A DNA stretch of 57,432 bases, taken from assembly GCA_964344305.1 (NCBI GenBank), contig CAYFMT010000017.1:1-57432 (forward strand), in the 5' to 3' direction. The notes beneath the pieces are model-generated. The model made no database searches. It saw nothing but the letters and a program-made list of their open reading frames with translations, and had not been told where the DNA came from. The translations under genes were made by a program, and so were the position numbers. The DNA is from JABMOV01 sp964344305. GTDB taxonomy: Bacteria; Fidelibacterota; Marinisomatia; Marinisomatales; JABMOV01. This document shows positions 45,664 to 53,589 of this stretch, one piece after another; the first letter of the stretch is position 1, and every line of letters begins with the position of its first letter.

Positions 45664-46171
45664 AATCCGTATGTAACAGTGAATTGATTTTTTGAATCAA
45701 TTCATTGAACTCATCCATGTCAAATAATCGCGTGAGGAAAACAATCCTTCCTTCCTGATTGATTAACACATTCCTTGTGACGCCAGACTCTTTATAAGCA
45801 AACAATGAAAATACGTCAGCCCCAGGATCAAGCGCGAGGGGATAAGTGATTTTCATTTCCTGTGAAAATGCCTCTACGATATCCTTTGGTTCATCTCTAT
45901 CTACACCTATCACGACCAACCCTTGATCCTTAAATTTTTGCCATATGTCCTTTTCAATATGTGGCATTTCCTTGCGGCAAACAGAACACCAGCTTGCGGT
46001 GAACTGCAGCAAAATTACTTTTCCTTTCAATGAGGTTAGATCCGTCACAGTACCGTCTGTAAATGTAAGGGACCAATCAGGGGACTGATCTCCGACAGAT
46101 ACAATAAACCCTCTTGAATCCGGATTCTGGGATAGGACCAGCGAAAGAAAAAGAATGGCGAATGTCTTCAC
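45644..46171 (-). CDS. TlpA-like thioredoxin-fold protein
   Basis: A 175-residue exported thioredoxin-like protein (signal residues 1-14, LSLVLSQ). The redox motif is TASWCSVCRKE (Cys62, Cys65). The segment GVDRDEPKDIVEAFSQE is typical of TlpA/AhpC-TSA proteins. It overlaps the cystathionine beta-synthase gene by 4 bp (ATGA), suggesting a shared role in sulfur or thiol metabolism, and converges with the subtilase gene. The natural substrate is unknown. Confidence 0.88.
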   Translation of the reverse strand: MKTFAILFLSLVLSQNPDSRGFIVSVGDQSPDWSLTFTDGTVTDLTSLKGKVILLQFTASWCSVCRKEMPHIEKDIWQKFKDQGLVVIGVDRDEPKDIVEAFSQEMKITYPLALDPGADVFSLFAYKESGVTRNVLINQEGRIVFLTRLFDMDEFNELIQKINSLLHTDSIQPQE

Positions 46172-47127
46172 ACTGAAAATCCCTGTTCTTTCATCCAGTC
46201 ATCATCAACGAATTTTGAAAGATAATTTCGAATACTGTCAGGGAGTATCACAAGGCAGTTTTGCCCTTCCTTGAGTTGCTGTGCTTCCTGCAGGGCTGCC
46301 CAGGTAACGGACCCGCTTGATCCACCCACCAGAAGCCCTTCCTTACGTATGAGTTCACGAGCGACTTCAAAGGCATTCTCATCGTTGGTTTTGACATATT
46401 TATCTACCAGTTCATTGTCAAGAACATCGGGAAAAAAGTCATAACCAATCCCCTCCACTAAATAGGAATGGATTTCGGTACCACCTCCAAGAATGGACCC
46501 ATAAGGATCAGCACCAATGATCTTAATCCCTGGGATTTCTTCCTTCAATCGTCTCGATACCCCTGTGATGGTTCCACCTGTACCTGCACCAATGACCACC
46601 ATGTGAAGATTGGTACCAAATGTGTTTAGGATTTCCTGAGCTGTGCCATCATAATGCGCACCGGGATTGGAGGGGTTCTCATATTGATCCAGAATATGGG
46701 CGTTAGGGATTTCTTTTTCCAGTTTTCTTGCTACACCAATATGACTTTCAGGATCATCCCAGGCCGCTTCCGTTGGTGTGCGGATTATTTCTGCACCAAG
46801 AGCTTTTAACACAACTTCCTTTTCCTTGCTCATTTTTTCCGGCATAGTGATGATAACTCTGTATCCCTTGACGGCACCTGCCAGGGCAAGTCCAATTCCT
46901 GTGTTTCCTGATGTGGGTTCAATGAGTGTATCTCCGGGTTTAATCCTGCCTGATATTTCCGCATCTTCAACCATTTTCACACCGATTCGATCTTTCAGGG
47001 ACCCACCGGCATTTAGGAATTCACATTTTGCGTACAGGTTACACGCAAGTGATTCACCGATTTTATTGAGCCTCACTATTGGTGTATTTCCCACCGCTTC
47101 CAGGATTGTGTTTAGTGTTTCTTTCAT
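46168..47127 (-). CDS. Cystathionine beta-synthase-type PLP enzyme (catalytic core only)
   Basis: The product has 319 residues from the ATG at 47127 (AGGAG about 7 nt upstream). A longer frame from 47385 would add unrelated residues encoded opposite fabG. PLP Lys is in GSLKDRIG, the PLP phosphate loop is GAGTGGT, and the substrate loop is TSGNTGIG. Several stretches match CBS rather than CysK, including SHILDQY-like AHILDQYENPSNPGAHYD, EGIGYDFFPDVLD and LPDSIRNYLSKF. The heme-binding N-terminus and the regulatory CBS-pair C-terminus of animal enzymes are absent. It condenses serine (or an acylserine) with homocysteine or sulfide. It is divergent from fabG across 64 bp. Confidence 0.9.
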   Translation of the reverse strand: MKETLNTILEAVGNTPIVRLNKIGESLACNLYAKCEFLNAGGSLKDRIGVKMVEDAEISGRIKPGDTLIEPTSGNTGIGLALAGAVKGYRVIITMPEKMSKEKEVVLKALGAEIIRTPTEAAWDDPESHIGVARKLEKEIPNAHILDQYENPSNPGAHYDGTAQEILNTFGTNLHMVVIGAGTGGTITGVSRRLKEEIPGIKIIGADPYGSILGGGTEIHSYLVEGIGYDFFPDVLDNELVDKYVKTNDENAFEVARELIRKEGLLVGGSSGSVTWAALQEAQQLKEGQNCLVILPDSIRNYLSKFVDDDWMKEQGFSV

Positions 47128-47191
47128 TTCTTTTCTCCTCTGGAAATAGAAAGTTACTGTAACTTCTATCAAATTTTGTGGAGAGTTTACA

Positions 47192-47932
47192 ATGGGTCGT
47201 TTACATGGGAAGATTTCAATCATCACCGGGGGTGGAAAAGGAATTGGAAAGGCCACAGCAGCAAAATTCCTTGAAGAGGGTGCCACCGTTGTTATAGCGG
47301 ATTTTGATGAATCATCTGGAATTCTTACCGCTAAAGAATTATCAGAAAAGGGGGATATCCACTTTGCCAGGACGGATATAAGCAAAGAGGAAGATGTGCA
47401 ATCCCTGGTAAAACAGGTGGTGGGTTCCTATGGCAGAATAGATGTTTGTGTGAATAATGCAGGGATATTGAAGGATCAAACTCTGAAAAAGCTGGAAGCA
47501 GACTTGTTTGATCAGGTTATAGATGTAAACCTGAAAGGTGTGTTTCTTTGTACAAAATATGTCGCCGAGGTGATGAGGGAGCAGGGAAGTGGTGTGATAC
47601 TGAATGCATCTTCCGTCGTTGCTCACTACGGGAATTTTGGACAAACGAATTACGTTGCTGCAAAATCAGGTGTCATAGGAATGACACGTGTATGGTCAAG
47701 GGAACTTGGCAAGGATGGAATTCGGGTCAATGCTGTAGCGCCCGGTTTCATTAAAACGGATATGACAGCCGGAATTCCTGAGAAAATTATTGATATGATG
47801 AGTGAAAAAGTCCCGCTAAAGCGCTGGGGTGAGGCAGAAGATGTTGCCAATGTGTATGCATTTCTTGCCAGCGATGAAGCAGCCTATATTAATGGTGCAA
47901 TCATCAATGTTGATGGTGGGGTAGTGGTATAA
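47192..47932 (+). CDS. fabG: 3-oxoacyl-ACP reductase-like short-chain dehydrogenase
   Basis: A 246-residue classical SDR with the NAD(P) motif TGGGKGIGKAT (residues 12-22), NNAG at 88-91, Asn113, catalytic Ser141, Tyr154 and Lys158 (YVAAK). The C-terminus INVDGGVVV is typical of FabG. It probably reduces 3-oxoacyl-ACP in fatty-acid synthesis; other SDR substrates are possible. It is a single gene with its own promoter region (64 bp to the divergent cystathionine beta-synthase) and a strong terminator. Confidence 0.88.
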   Translation: MGRLHGKISIITGGGKGIGKATAAKFLEEGATVVIADFDESSGILTAKELSEKGDIHFARTDISKEEDVQSLVKQVVGSYGRIDVCVNNAGILKDQTLKKLEADLFDQVIDVNLKGVFLCTKYVAEVMREQGSGVILNASSVVAHYGNFGQTNYVAAKSGVIGMTRVWSRELGKDGIRVNAVAPGFIKTDMTAGIPEKIIDMMSEKVPLKRWGEAEDVANVYAFLASDEAAYINGAIINVDGGVVV

Positions 47933-47955
47933 ATAAATCAATAGATCTTTGAGAT

Positions 47956-47985
47956 AAAAAAGGGGCTCATTGAGCCCCTTTTTTT
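47956..47985. terminator. Bidirectional intrinsic terminator between fabG and hsp20
   Basis: AAAAAAGGGGCTCA (47956-47969) is complementary to 47971-47984, forming a long GC stem with A/T flanks for both strands. It sits between two convergent genes and serves both. Confidence 0.92.
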
Positions 47986-47998
47986 ACCTGCGAAGAGA

Positions 47999-48442
47999 TT
48001 ACTTTACTTTAATCTCGATTTCTTTTGGTTTGACCTCTTCGGCTTTTGGAATATCCACAGTTAAAACACCATCCTTGAAGTTGGCGGATATTTTGTCTGC
48101 TTTTACTTCTTCTGGGAGACGGAATGACCTGCTGAAGCGGCCATATCCACGTTCCATACGATAGAAATTTTTCTTATCATCTTTGGACTCATATTTTCTT
48201 TCACCGGAAATGGAGAGTACGTTTTCTTTGATATTTATGCTGATCTCATCTTTGGTCATGCCTGGGAGATCAGCGCTTACGGTGTATTCATCATTGGATT
48301 CATGAATATCCACACGAGGCTGCCAGTTTGATACTGTTTCCTGAGGGGAATCCCATTCCCCAAAAAAGTCGTTAAGAAATCGATCCCAATCGCTGAAGTT
48401 TGATACGAGATTTCGTCTTGGATTCCATTTTACTAAAGTCAT
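47999..48442 (-). CDS. Small heat shock protein Hsp20
   Basis: 147 residues from the ATG at 48442 (MTLVKWNPRRNL), the usual Hsp20 start, with AAGGAC about 9 nt upstream. An ATG at 48475 in the same frame is possible. The alpha-crystallin domain spans about residues 45-140, with VDIHESNDEYTVSADLPG, the strand ENVLSISGERKY and GVLTVDIPKAE. It holds unfolded proteins against aggregation in the cytoplasm. It is a single gene; the 186 bp upstream hold an inverted repeat that may be regulatory. Confidence 0.93.
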   Translation of the reverse strand: MTLVKWNPRRNLVSNFSDWDRFLNDFFGEWDSPQETVSNWQPRVDIHESNDEYTVSADLPGMTKDEISINIKENVLSISGERKYESKDDKKNFYRMERGYGRFSRSFRLPEEVKADKISANFKDGVLTVDIPKAEEVKPKEIEIKVK

Positions 48443-48475
48443 TTCAAAGTCCTTTCCTTTGGTTATTTTTTTCAT

Positions 48476-48661
48476 TCTGCCTGCTAAAACACAAATTCAA
48501 TACCGATTAAGAAAAAATGAAAAAAATGCATACAACGAATGTCAATATTGATATTGCAAGCCATAATGACACGTCGGCTTGTTATTATTACAGAGATGAG
48601 AATTTTGATTTATTGATATTGTTTGATAAAACTAATTTTTAGTACTAAATAAGGAAGAATA
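48476..48661. promoter_or_regulatory. Divergent intergenic region with inverted repeats (hsp20 / aminotransferase)
   Basis: CAAGCC (48557-48562) and GGCTTG (48576-48581) form a 6-bp inverted repeat with a 13-nt spacer, next to the AT-rich palindrome AATATTGATATT (48544-48555). No CIRCE sequence is seen. AAGGAAG lies upstream of the aminotransferase ATG. The repeats are candidate operator sites for hsp20 control, inferred from position only. Confidence 0.3.
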
Positions 48662-49894
48662 ATGTCAGATTTAGCCATTTTTGGTGGTTCCCCCATAAGG
48701 ACTAAACCCTTTCCTGCCTGGCCAGATGTTTCACGAGTTCCCAGGAACAGGATTGATGATGTCCTTGCATCCGGACAGTGGGGCGTAGGTAGTAAGTATA
48801 TAAAAGATTTTAATGAAACATTTGCATCCTATCAGGATGCGACATATTGCATATCCACCAATTCAGGTACTACAGCGTTATGGGTGGCCCTCAAAGCTGC
48901 TGGAATAAAAGCAGGGGATGAGGTTATTGTCCCAGCGTATACATTCATTGCCACAGCCTCAGCCATATTGATGGCAAATGCTGTCCCTGTGTTTGTGGAT
49001 ATTGATCCCAAAACACTGAATATTGATACAAATCTTATAGAAGAAGCCATTACGGATAAGACAAAAGCCATCATGCCAGTTCATATCAGCGGAAATCCGG
49101 CGGATCTGGATTCAATCTCATCCATTGCGAAAAAGCATGGGATTGTTGTCATTGAAGATGCGGCACAGGCCCATGGTGCCGAATGGGACCACAAAAAAGT
49201 TGGTGCTATTGGTTTAGGAGGCATATTCAGCTTCCAGACATCGAAAAATCTTTCATCCGGCGAGGGTGGTGCCATAGTGACCAATGATGAAGCCTATATG
49301 GAAGCCTGTTTTTCCTACCACAATTGTGGGAGAGTGATCGGTGGCCAATGGTATGAACATAGTCACCTTGGTGGGAATTTCCGATTTAATGCTCTGGGTG
49401 CTGTGATGCTCCTGGAACAATTAAAATATATTGAAGATGATATGACGCTTCGAGAATCAAGCAGGAAATTCCTGGATGAGAATATTGGTAGTATAGATGG
49501 TATTGAACCCATTTCAAGCTATGATAAAACAACCCGTGAATCCAATCATCTGTATCTGCTGAAATATGACTCAGATGCATTTCATGGTGTGCATCGAGAC
49601 TATTTTTTCAAGACGATGCAGGCGGAAGGGGTGTTTACGTATAAGGGTTATACACCCTTATATAGAGAAGCACTTTTTATCACCAATCCCGATGAATATC
49701 CATGGCTGGCTGGAAGGGATTATGAAAAATTGAGCCTTCCTGTTACTGAATCCATCTCGGATCATGAAGTGGTATGGCTGAAGCAAAACCATTTGCTGGG
49801 CAATGAACAGGATTTAGAGGATATTGTTCATGCCTTTGAAAAAGTGACGACAGCTATTAAAAAGGATCCGAAGAGATTCCAATCACTGGGTTAA
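48662..49894 (+). CDS. DegT/DnrJ/EryC1/StrS-family aminotransferase
   Basis: A 410-residue PLP-dependent aminotransferase. The cofactor lysine is Lys195 in SFQTSKNLSSGEGG, the PLP loop is SGTTALWVAL, and the Asp motif is VVIEDAAQAHGA. The family makes amino sugars for surface polysaccharides or antibiotics (AHBA-synthase-like members start with a similar GGxP motif). It is 186 bp from hsp20 and overlaps the convergent glycosyltransferase by 12 bp. No other sugar genes are near, so the substrate is unresolved. Confidence 0.9.
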   Translation: MSDLAIFGGSPIRTKPFPAWPDVSRVPRNRIDDVLASGQWGVGSKYIKDFNETFASYQDATYCISTNSGTTALWVALKAAGIKAGDEVIVPAYTFIATASAILMANAVPVFVDIDPKTLNIDTNLIEEAITDKTKAIMPVHISGNPADLDSISSIAKKHGIVVIEDAAQAHGAEWDHKKVGAIGLGGIFSFQTSKNLSSGEGGAIVTNDEAYMEACFSYHNCGRVIGGQWYEHSHLGGNFRFNALGAVMLLEQLKYIEDDMTLRESSRKFLDENIGSIDGIEPISSYDKTTRESNHLYLLKYDSDAFHGVHRDYFFKTMQAEGVFTYKGYTPLYREALFITNPDEYPWLAGRDYEKLSLPVTESISDHEVVWLKQNHLLGNEQDLEDIVHAFEKVTTAIKKDPKRFQSLG

Positions 49895-50989
49895 CACGGC
49901 TTCAAACAAATTATCATAATCATCAACAACAATTTTCCAGTCATATTTCTTATATAGCTTCTCACCGAGATTAGGAATCAGTTTGGTTTTTGATTCTATG
50001 GCATTTTTTAGCAAATGATAAAAAGATTCATCGTTGTCATAAAACCAGGCTGAGGTCCATTTGTTTTTAAACAATTCAGGATAGGTTAATCTGTTTGGAA
50101 GAATAGGAAGACAGTCACAATAGATGGCTTCCATTATACTGACTCCAAAGAAATCCTGATGGGATGTGATCGGTAGGACGTCAGCCTTCCAAAGGAATTC
50201 TGCATATTCCTTGAAAGATGACGTATAACCAAGGTGAGTTATTTTATCTTTTAGAACAGAACTGACACTGGAGAAAATGTCAGGGGAATGATTGAATTTC
50301 TCTCCTATTACAATGAGTTTGAAATCCACACCTTCTCTATCTAAAAGGAAAAGTGTGTTAAAGAACGTGTCTGGATTTTTATCATATTCCCATCTGTGAT
50401 TCCAGAGAATGACGGGTGCAGGGTTGTCTGGAGTTAGTCTGAATGGCTCAAATCGCTCCAGGGATAACCCAAGTGGAAGCACCTCAGATCTATGTTGCAT
50501 TTCCGGAATGGTTTCACTCAATCGATAGTCGGGAAACTGTCCCAGATACTTTTTCAGTTCCGAAAAAAATGAGTTCATATGGAATTGCGAATTAAAACAG
50601 ATTTTATTGCTGGACATGGCAGAACTGTAATTAATAAATCCATAGTGATGATCACGTTTTTCAACCACATCACGATCTGTGGGAGACCATGGATAGGACA
50701 ACTGGTTTTCATGGAAATATGTAATGACGGGGATGGAATGTGTTCTTTCCCTCGTTAGTGATAAAAAGGTGGTCACATCGAGCATATCCGTTGCAAGGAT
50801 TAGATCCGGTGTATCATGAAGATCGTGAAACTGTTTTGCCAGCGAGACAGCTCCACCATGCATTCGCCATTTCCAGAAACGCCCTTCGAGAGTCAGTAAT
50901 GTTATATCGTGTTTACTATGTGCTTGGAGTCCTTCTGCCCATTGTTTATGTGAACCGGTGAAATAGGGCTCTAAAAGGACAATTTTCAC
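49883..50989 (-). CDS. Queuosine-tRNA mannosyltransferase-like glycosyltransferase (DUF3524)
   Basis: 368 residues from a GTG at 50989 (VKIVLLEPYF). This start is chosen because GTGA overlaps the stop of the upstream frame and the residues match family N-termini; an ATG at 51067 would add 26 unrelated residues. Family features are the start LEPYFTGSHKQWAEGL, RFWKWRMHGGA, TYFHENQLSYP and the GT4-like C-terminus with MEAIYCDCLPILPN. It resembles eukaryotic GTDC1/QTMAN, which adds mannose to queuosine in tRNA-Asp. The bacterial role is inferred; other glycosyl acceptors are possible. It overlaps the aminotransferase 3' end. Confidence 0.8.
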   Translation of the reverse strand: MKIVLLEPYFTGSHKQWAEGLQAHSKHDITLLTLEGRFWKWRMHGGAVSLAKQFHDLHDTPDLILATDMLDVTTFLSLTRERTHSIPVITYFHENQLSYPWSPTDRDVVEKRDHHYGFINYSSAMSSNKICFNSQFHMNSFFSELKKYLGQFPDYRLSETIPEMQHRSEVLPLGLSLERFEPFRLTPDNPAPVILWNHRWEYDKNPDTFFNTLFLLDREGVDFKLIVIGEKFNHSPDIFSSVSSVLKDKITHLGYTSSFKEYAEFLWKADVLPITSHQDFFGVSIMEAIYCDCLPILPNRLTYPELFKNKWTSAWFYDNDESFYHLLKNAIESKTKLIPNLGEKLYKKYDWKIVVDDYDNLFEAVLTQ

Positions 50990-51494
50990 TGTTGTACCCG
51001 ACGATAATAGATTCTCCAAGCCAGTTGCCATGATTTGCCACCATCCGTTGATTTCTCCCAGTCCCATGTTAAGCTGGAAGGGGCAATATCATGAAAAACC
51101 ATCCGCTGGTATGTTTCTTTTCCATCACTGGAGATAAAGGATCGTTCAAAGCTAGGGTTTTGATCCAAAAGGTTTCCCTTAAAATCCAGATAAGCGCCAG
51201 AATTGTCTACCCATGTCTGCTTCCATTCAGTGGTTGCTTTATTATACACCGAGTAGCTTCTTCCTGTATAGCCTGCATTGGGACCTGTCATTACCTGAAA
51301 TCGTTCTTCAATCACTTTTCCATCCAGAATATGGTTGATATTGAGTTTTTACCTATAATTGTATCACCATTAGCAGCAATCCAATGAAGATTCCATTCCC
51401 CAATCCAAAAATGAAAAGACGAGGAATCCAGTTGTGTCAGTTGCGAATAAACTGTGTTTAAAACCAAAAACATGATTATCGGTAACCTCTTCAT
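50986..51494 (-). pseudogene. Frameshifted secreted protein, DUF1579-like
   Basis: The first part, from 51494, encodes a signal peptide (MKRLPIIMFLVLNTVYS) and FHFWIGEWNLHWIAANGDTI. The second part continues in another frame with ILDGKVIEERFQVMTGPN through to RIYYRRVQQ. The two parts join as one protein of about 168 residues if one base is added in the A-run (T-run on the plus strand near 51345): the alternative frame there reads LNINHILDGKVIEE. The fold resembles DUF1579 or similar lipocalin-like proteins. It may be a true frameshift or an error in a homopolymer. The second part overlaps the GTG start of the glycosyltransferase gene. Confidence 0.7.
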
Positions 51495-51629
51495 AATTTT
51501 TCCTTGGATGATTCATAAAGATACTAGAACGCAGTTTAAGAAAAAATATCATGAATTGAAGTAGGAAGAAATAAGATTGAAGGCGGAAGGATAAAAAAAT
51601 AAGGTACAGGGTTCAAGTTTAAGGGAGGC

Positions 51630-51716
51630 TGGTGCCCGGAACAGGAGTTGAACCTGCACAGCCTTGCGGCCACATGAACCTGAATCATGCGTGTCTACCA
51701 ATTCCACCACCCGGGC
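51630..51716 (-). tRNA. tRNA-Leu (CAG)
   Basis: On the minus strand the acceptor GCCCGGG pairs with TCCGGGC, the D-arm GTGGAATTGGTAGAC is typical of Leu, and the anticodon loop is TTCAGGT (anticodon CAG). It has a long variable arm, a T-loop TTCAACT, discriminator A and encoded CCA (51632-51630). Confidence 0.95.
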
Positions 51717-51769
51717 AAAAGTTATGATAAAAAGCGTTTGTCATTCATACCCTGCACAGCGTACAGCCA

Positions 51770-51818
51770 TCCCGACACCTTGTGTCGGGACGTGTCTACC
51801 AATTCCACCATCCGGGCA
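51770..51818 (-). repeat. Truncated 5' copy of tRNA-Leu abutting a hairpin
   Basis: The 28 bp at 51791-51818 match the tRNA-Leu head (51690-51717) with one mismatch, 101 bp upstream of the real gene on its strand. The copy breaks off exactly at a perfect 9-bp hairpin, TCCCGACAC (51770-51778) / GTGTCGGGA (51782-51790), loop CTT. The hairpin is nearly the same as the one after tRNA-Ser (GGA). Confidence 0.7.
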
Positions 51819-51928
51819 TGAGAAGTGTTAAAAAAGCGGCGAATTTTACATGAGTTTGACTCCATTCCACAAGGAATAACCTTGTCCTGTCATCGACGAT
51901 TGCCGTATTTTTTCCGCCATATTTTATC

Positions 51929-52381
51929 ATGGATAAACACATCGTTACAAAGAACCGAAAAGCCTACCATGAATACCATATTCTAGAAACCTATGAAGCG
52001 GGAATTCAGCTAACTGGAAGTGAGGTCAAGAGCCTGCGTGAAGGACATGCAAACTTAAAAGAATCCTACGCTGTTGTTCGTCAGGGCGAAGCATTCCTAA
52101 TTGGGTGTCATATCAGTCATTATTCCCACACCGGGTATCAGGGACATGAACCGGTTCATGATAGAAGATTGTTATTACACAAGAATGAGATCCTGAAGAT
52201 CAAGCAGAAACTGGATGAAAAAGGATGCACGGTCATTCCCCTTTCACTCTATTTCAAGGGAAGCTGGGCAAAAGTTGAGATAGGACTGGCTAAGGGGAAA
52301 AAGATTCATGATAAAAAAGAAGCCATTAAGGAGCGCGATATCAAGCGTGAAACAGATAGAGAAATGAGCAGGTATAAATGA
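51929..52381 (+). CDS. smpB: SsrA-binding protein SmpB
   Basis: The 150-residue tmRNA-binding protein directs trans-translation to stalled ribosomes. Typical segments are the start KNRKAYHEYHILETYEAG, LTGSEVKSLREG, GHEPVHDRRLLLHKNEI and the basic C-terminus HDKKEAIKERDIKRE. It overlaps tyrS by 4 bp (ATGA) and is the first gene of a five-gene run. The tmRNA gene itself is not in this window. Confidence 0.96.
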   Translation: MDKHIVTKNRKAYHEYHILETYEAGIQLTGSEVKSLREGHANLKESYAVVRQGEAFLIGCHISHYSHTGYQGHEPVHDRRLLLHKNEILKIKQKLDEKGCTVIPLSLYFKGSWAKVEIGLAKGKKIHDKKEAIKERDIKRETDREMSRYK

Positions 52382-53589
52382 GCTTTTTACCGATTGAAGA
52401 ACAACTAACGGTTATTCAAAGAGGGACGGTTGAAGTGTTGCCAGAGGAAGAACTCAAGGCAAAACTCAAAAAATCCCGTGACACCAATACGCCACTTAAA
52501 ATAAAACTGGGATGTGATCCCAGTCGACCTGATCTTCATATTGGACACGGTGTGGTACTTCGAAAACTGCGTCATTTTCAGGACCTGGGCCATGAGGCAA
52601 CCCTGGTTATTGGTGATTTTACGGCCATGATTGGCGACCCATCAGGAAGAAACAAAACCCGTCCTCAGTTGACGCTTGAGGATACGAAGAACAATGCTGA
52701 TTCTTATGTGGAGCAAGCTAAAGTAATACTTGATATAAATAAATTGAAGATAGTATATAACTCAGAATGGCTGAATAAAATGAACTTCAGCGAAGTGATA
52801 AAACTAGCTAGCAAGTATACAGTGGCTCGTATGCTGGAAAGGGACGATTTCACAAAAAGATACAAGGCAGAAATCCCTATATCTATTCATGAATTTCTCT
52901 ATCCTCTGGCTCAGGGTATGGATTCTGTTGAATTGAATGCTGATGTGGAACTTGGCGGTACAGATCAGAAATTCAATTTACTGGTTGGGAGAGATTTGCA
53001 AAGAGAATCCGGACTGGAACCCCAATGTATTGTCACGCTACCATTGCTGGAAGGAACGGACGGTACTGAAAAAATGTCCAAATCCTATGGAAATGATATT
53101 GCATTGACAGAATCACCAGAAGACATGTATGGAAAAACCCTGTCTATCCCTGATGAAATGATCGAGAAATATTTCCAGCTGGGAGTCGATTACAGTGATA
53201 ATCAACTTGTAGAAATTCAAGGGTTGTTATCCGATTCTTCTATCAACCCAAGGGATGTCAAGAGGCGCCTGGCACGTGAATTGGTCTCCTTGTACTATGA
53301 TGATAGTGAAGCACAAAAGGCTGAAGAACACTTTGACAGTATTTTCATAGATAAGGGGATTCCAGACGACATCCCGGAAGTTCATCTTACACAAAGTACA
53401 TTGTTGGTGGATATACTCGCTGAAGCAAAACTGGTACAAAGTAAAGGCGAAGCCAAAAGATTGATCAAACAGAATGCTGTAAAAATTGAAGGTGAAACCT
53501 GCACTGATTTTACGTATTCGATTGAACAGAACAGTGGTGAGTATGTGATAAAAGTTGGCAAACGCAGATTTTTGAAAGTCATATCATGA
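52378..53589 (+). CDS. tyrS: Tyrosyl-tRNA synthetase
   Basis: A 403-residue class I synthetase. The HIGH motif is DLHIGHG (residues 52-58), the KMSKS motif is EKMSKSYGN (232-236), and the C-terminal S4 RNA-binding domain (about 335-400) contains KGEAKRLIKQNAVKIEG. It belongs to the TyrZ/longer branch. It overlaps smpB and the phosphatase gene by 4 bp each, so the three are tightly coupled. Confidence 0.97.
   Translation: MSFLPIEEQLTVIQRGTVEVLPEEELKAKLKKSRDTNTPLKIKLGCDPSRPDLHIGHGVVLRKLRHFQDLGHEATLVIGDFTAMIGDPSGRNKTRPQLTLEDTKNNADSYVEQAKVILDINKLKIVYNSEWLNKMNFSEVIKLASKYTVARMLERDDFTKRYKAEIPISIHEFLYPLAQGMDSVELNADVELGGTDQKFNLLVGRDLQRESGLEPQCIVTLPLLEGTDGTEKMSKSYGNDIALTESPEDMYGKTLSIPDEMIEKYFQLGVDYSDNQLVEIQGLLSDSSINPRDVKRRLARELVSLYYDDSEAQKAEEHFDSIFIDKGIPDDIPEVHLTQSTLLVDILAEAKLVQSKGEAKRLIKQNAVKIEGETCTDFTYSIEQNSGEYVIKVGKRRFLKVIS

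Noticed and set aside
47128..47385. Longer N-terminus of the cystathionine beta-synthase
   Set aside because: The extra 86 residues are the antisense of fabG and its upstream region; AGGAG lies just before the ATG at 47127.
51312..51317. TGA in the DUF1579-like gene as a second selenocysteine codon
   Set aside because: The homologous continuation lies in a different frame, so a one-base shift explains the break and readthrough does not.
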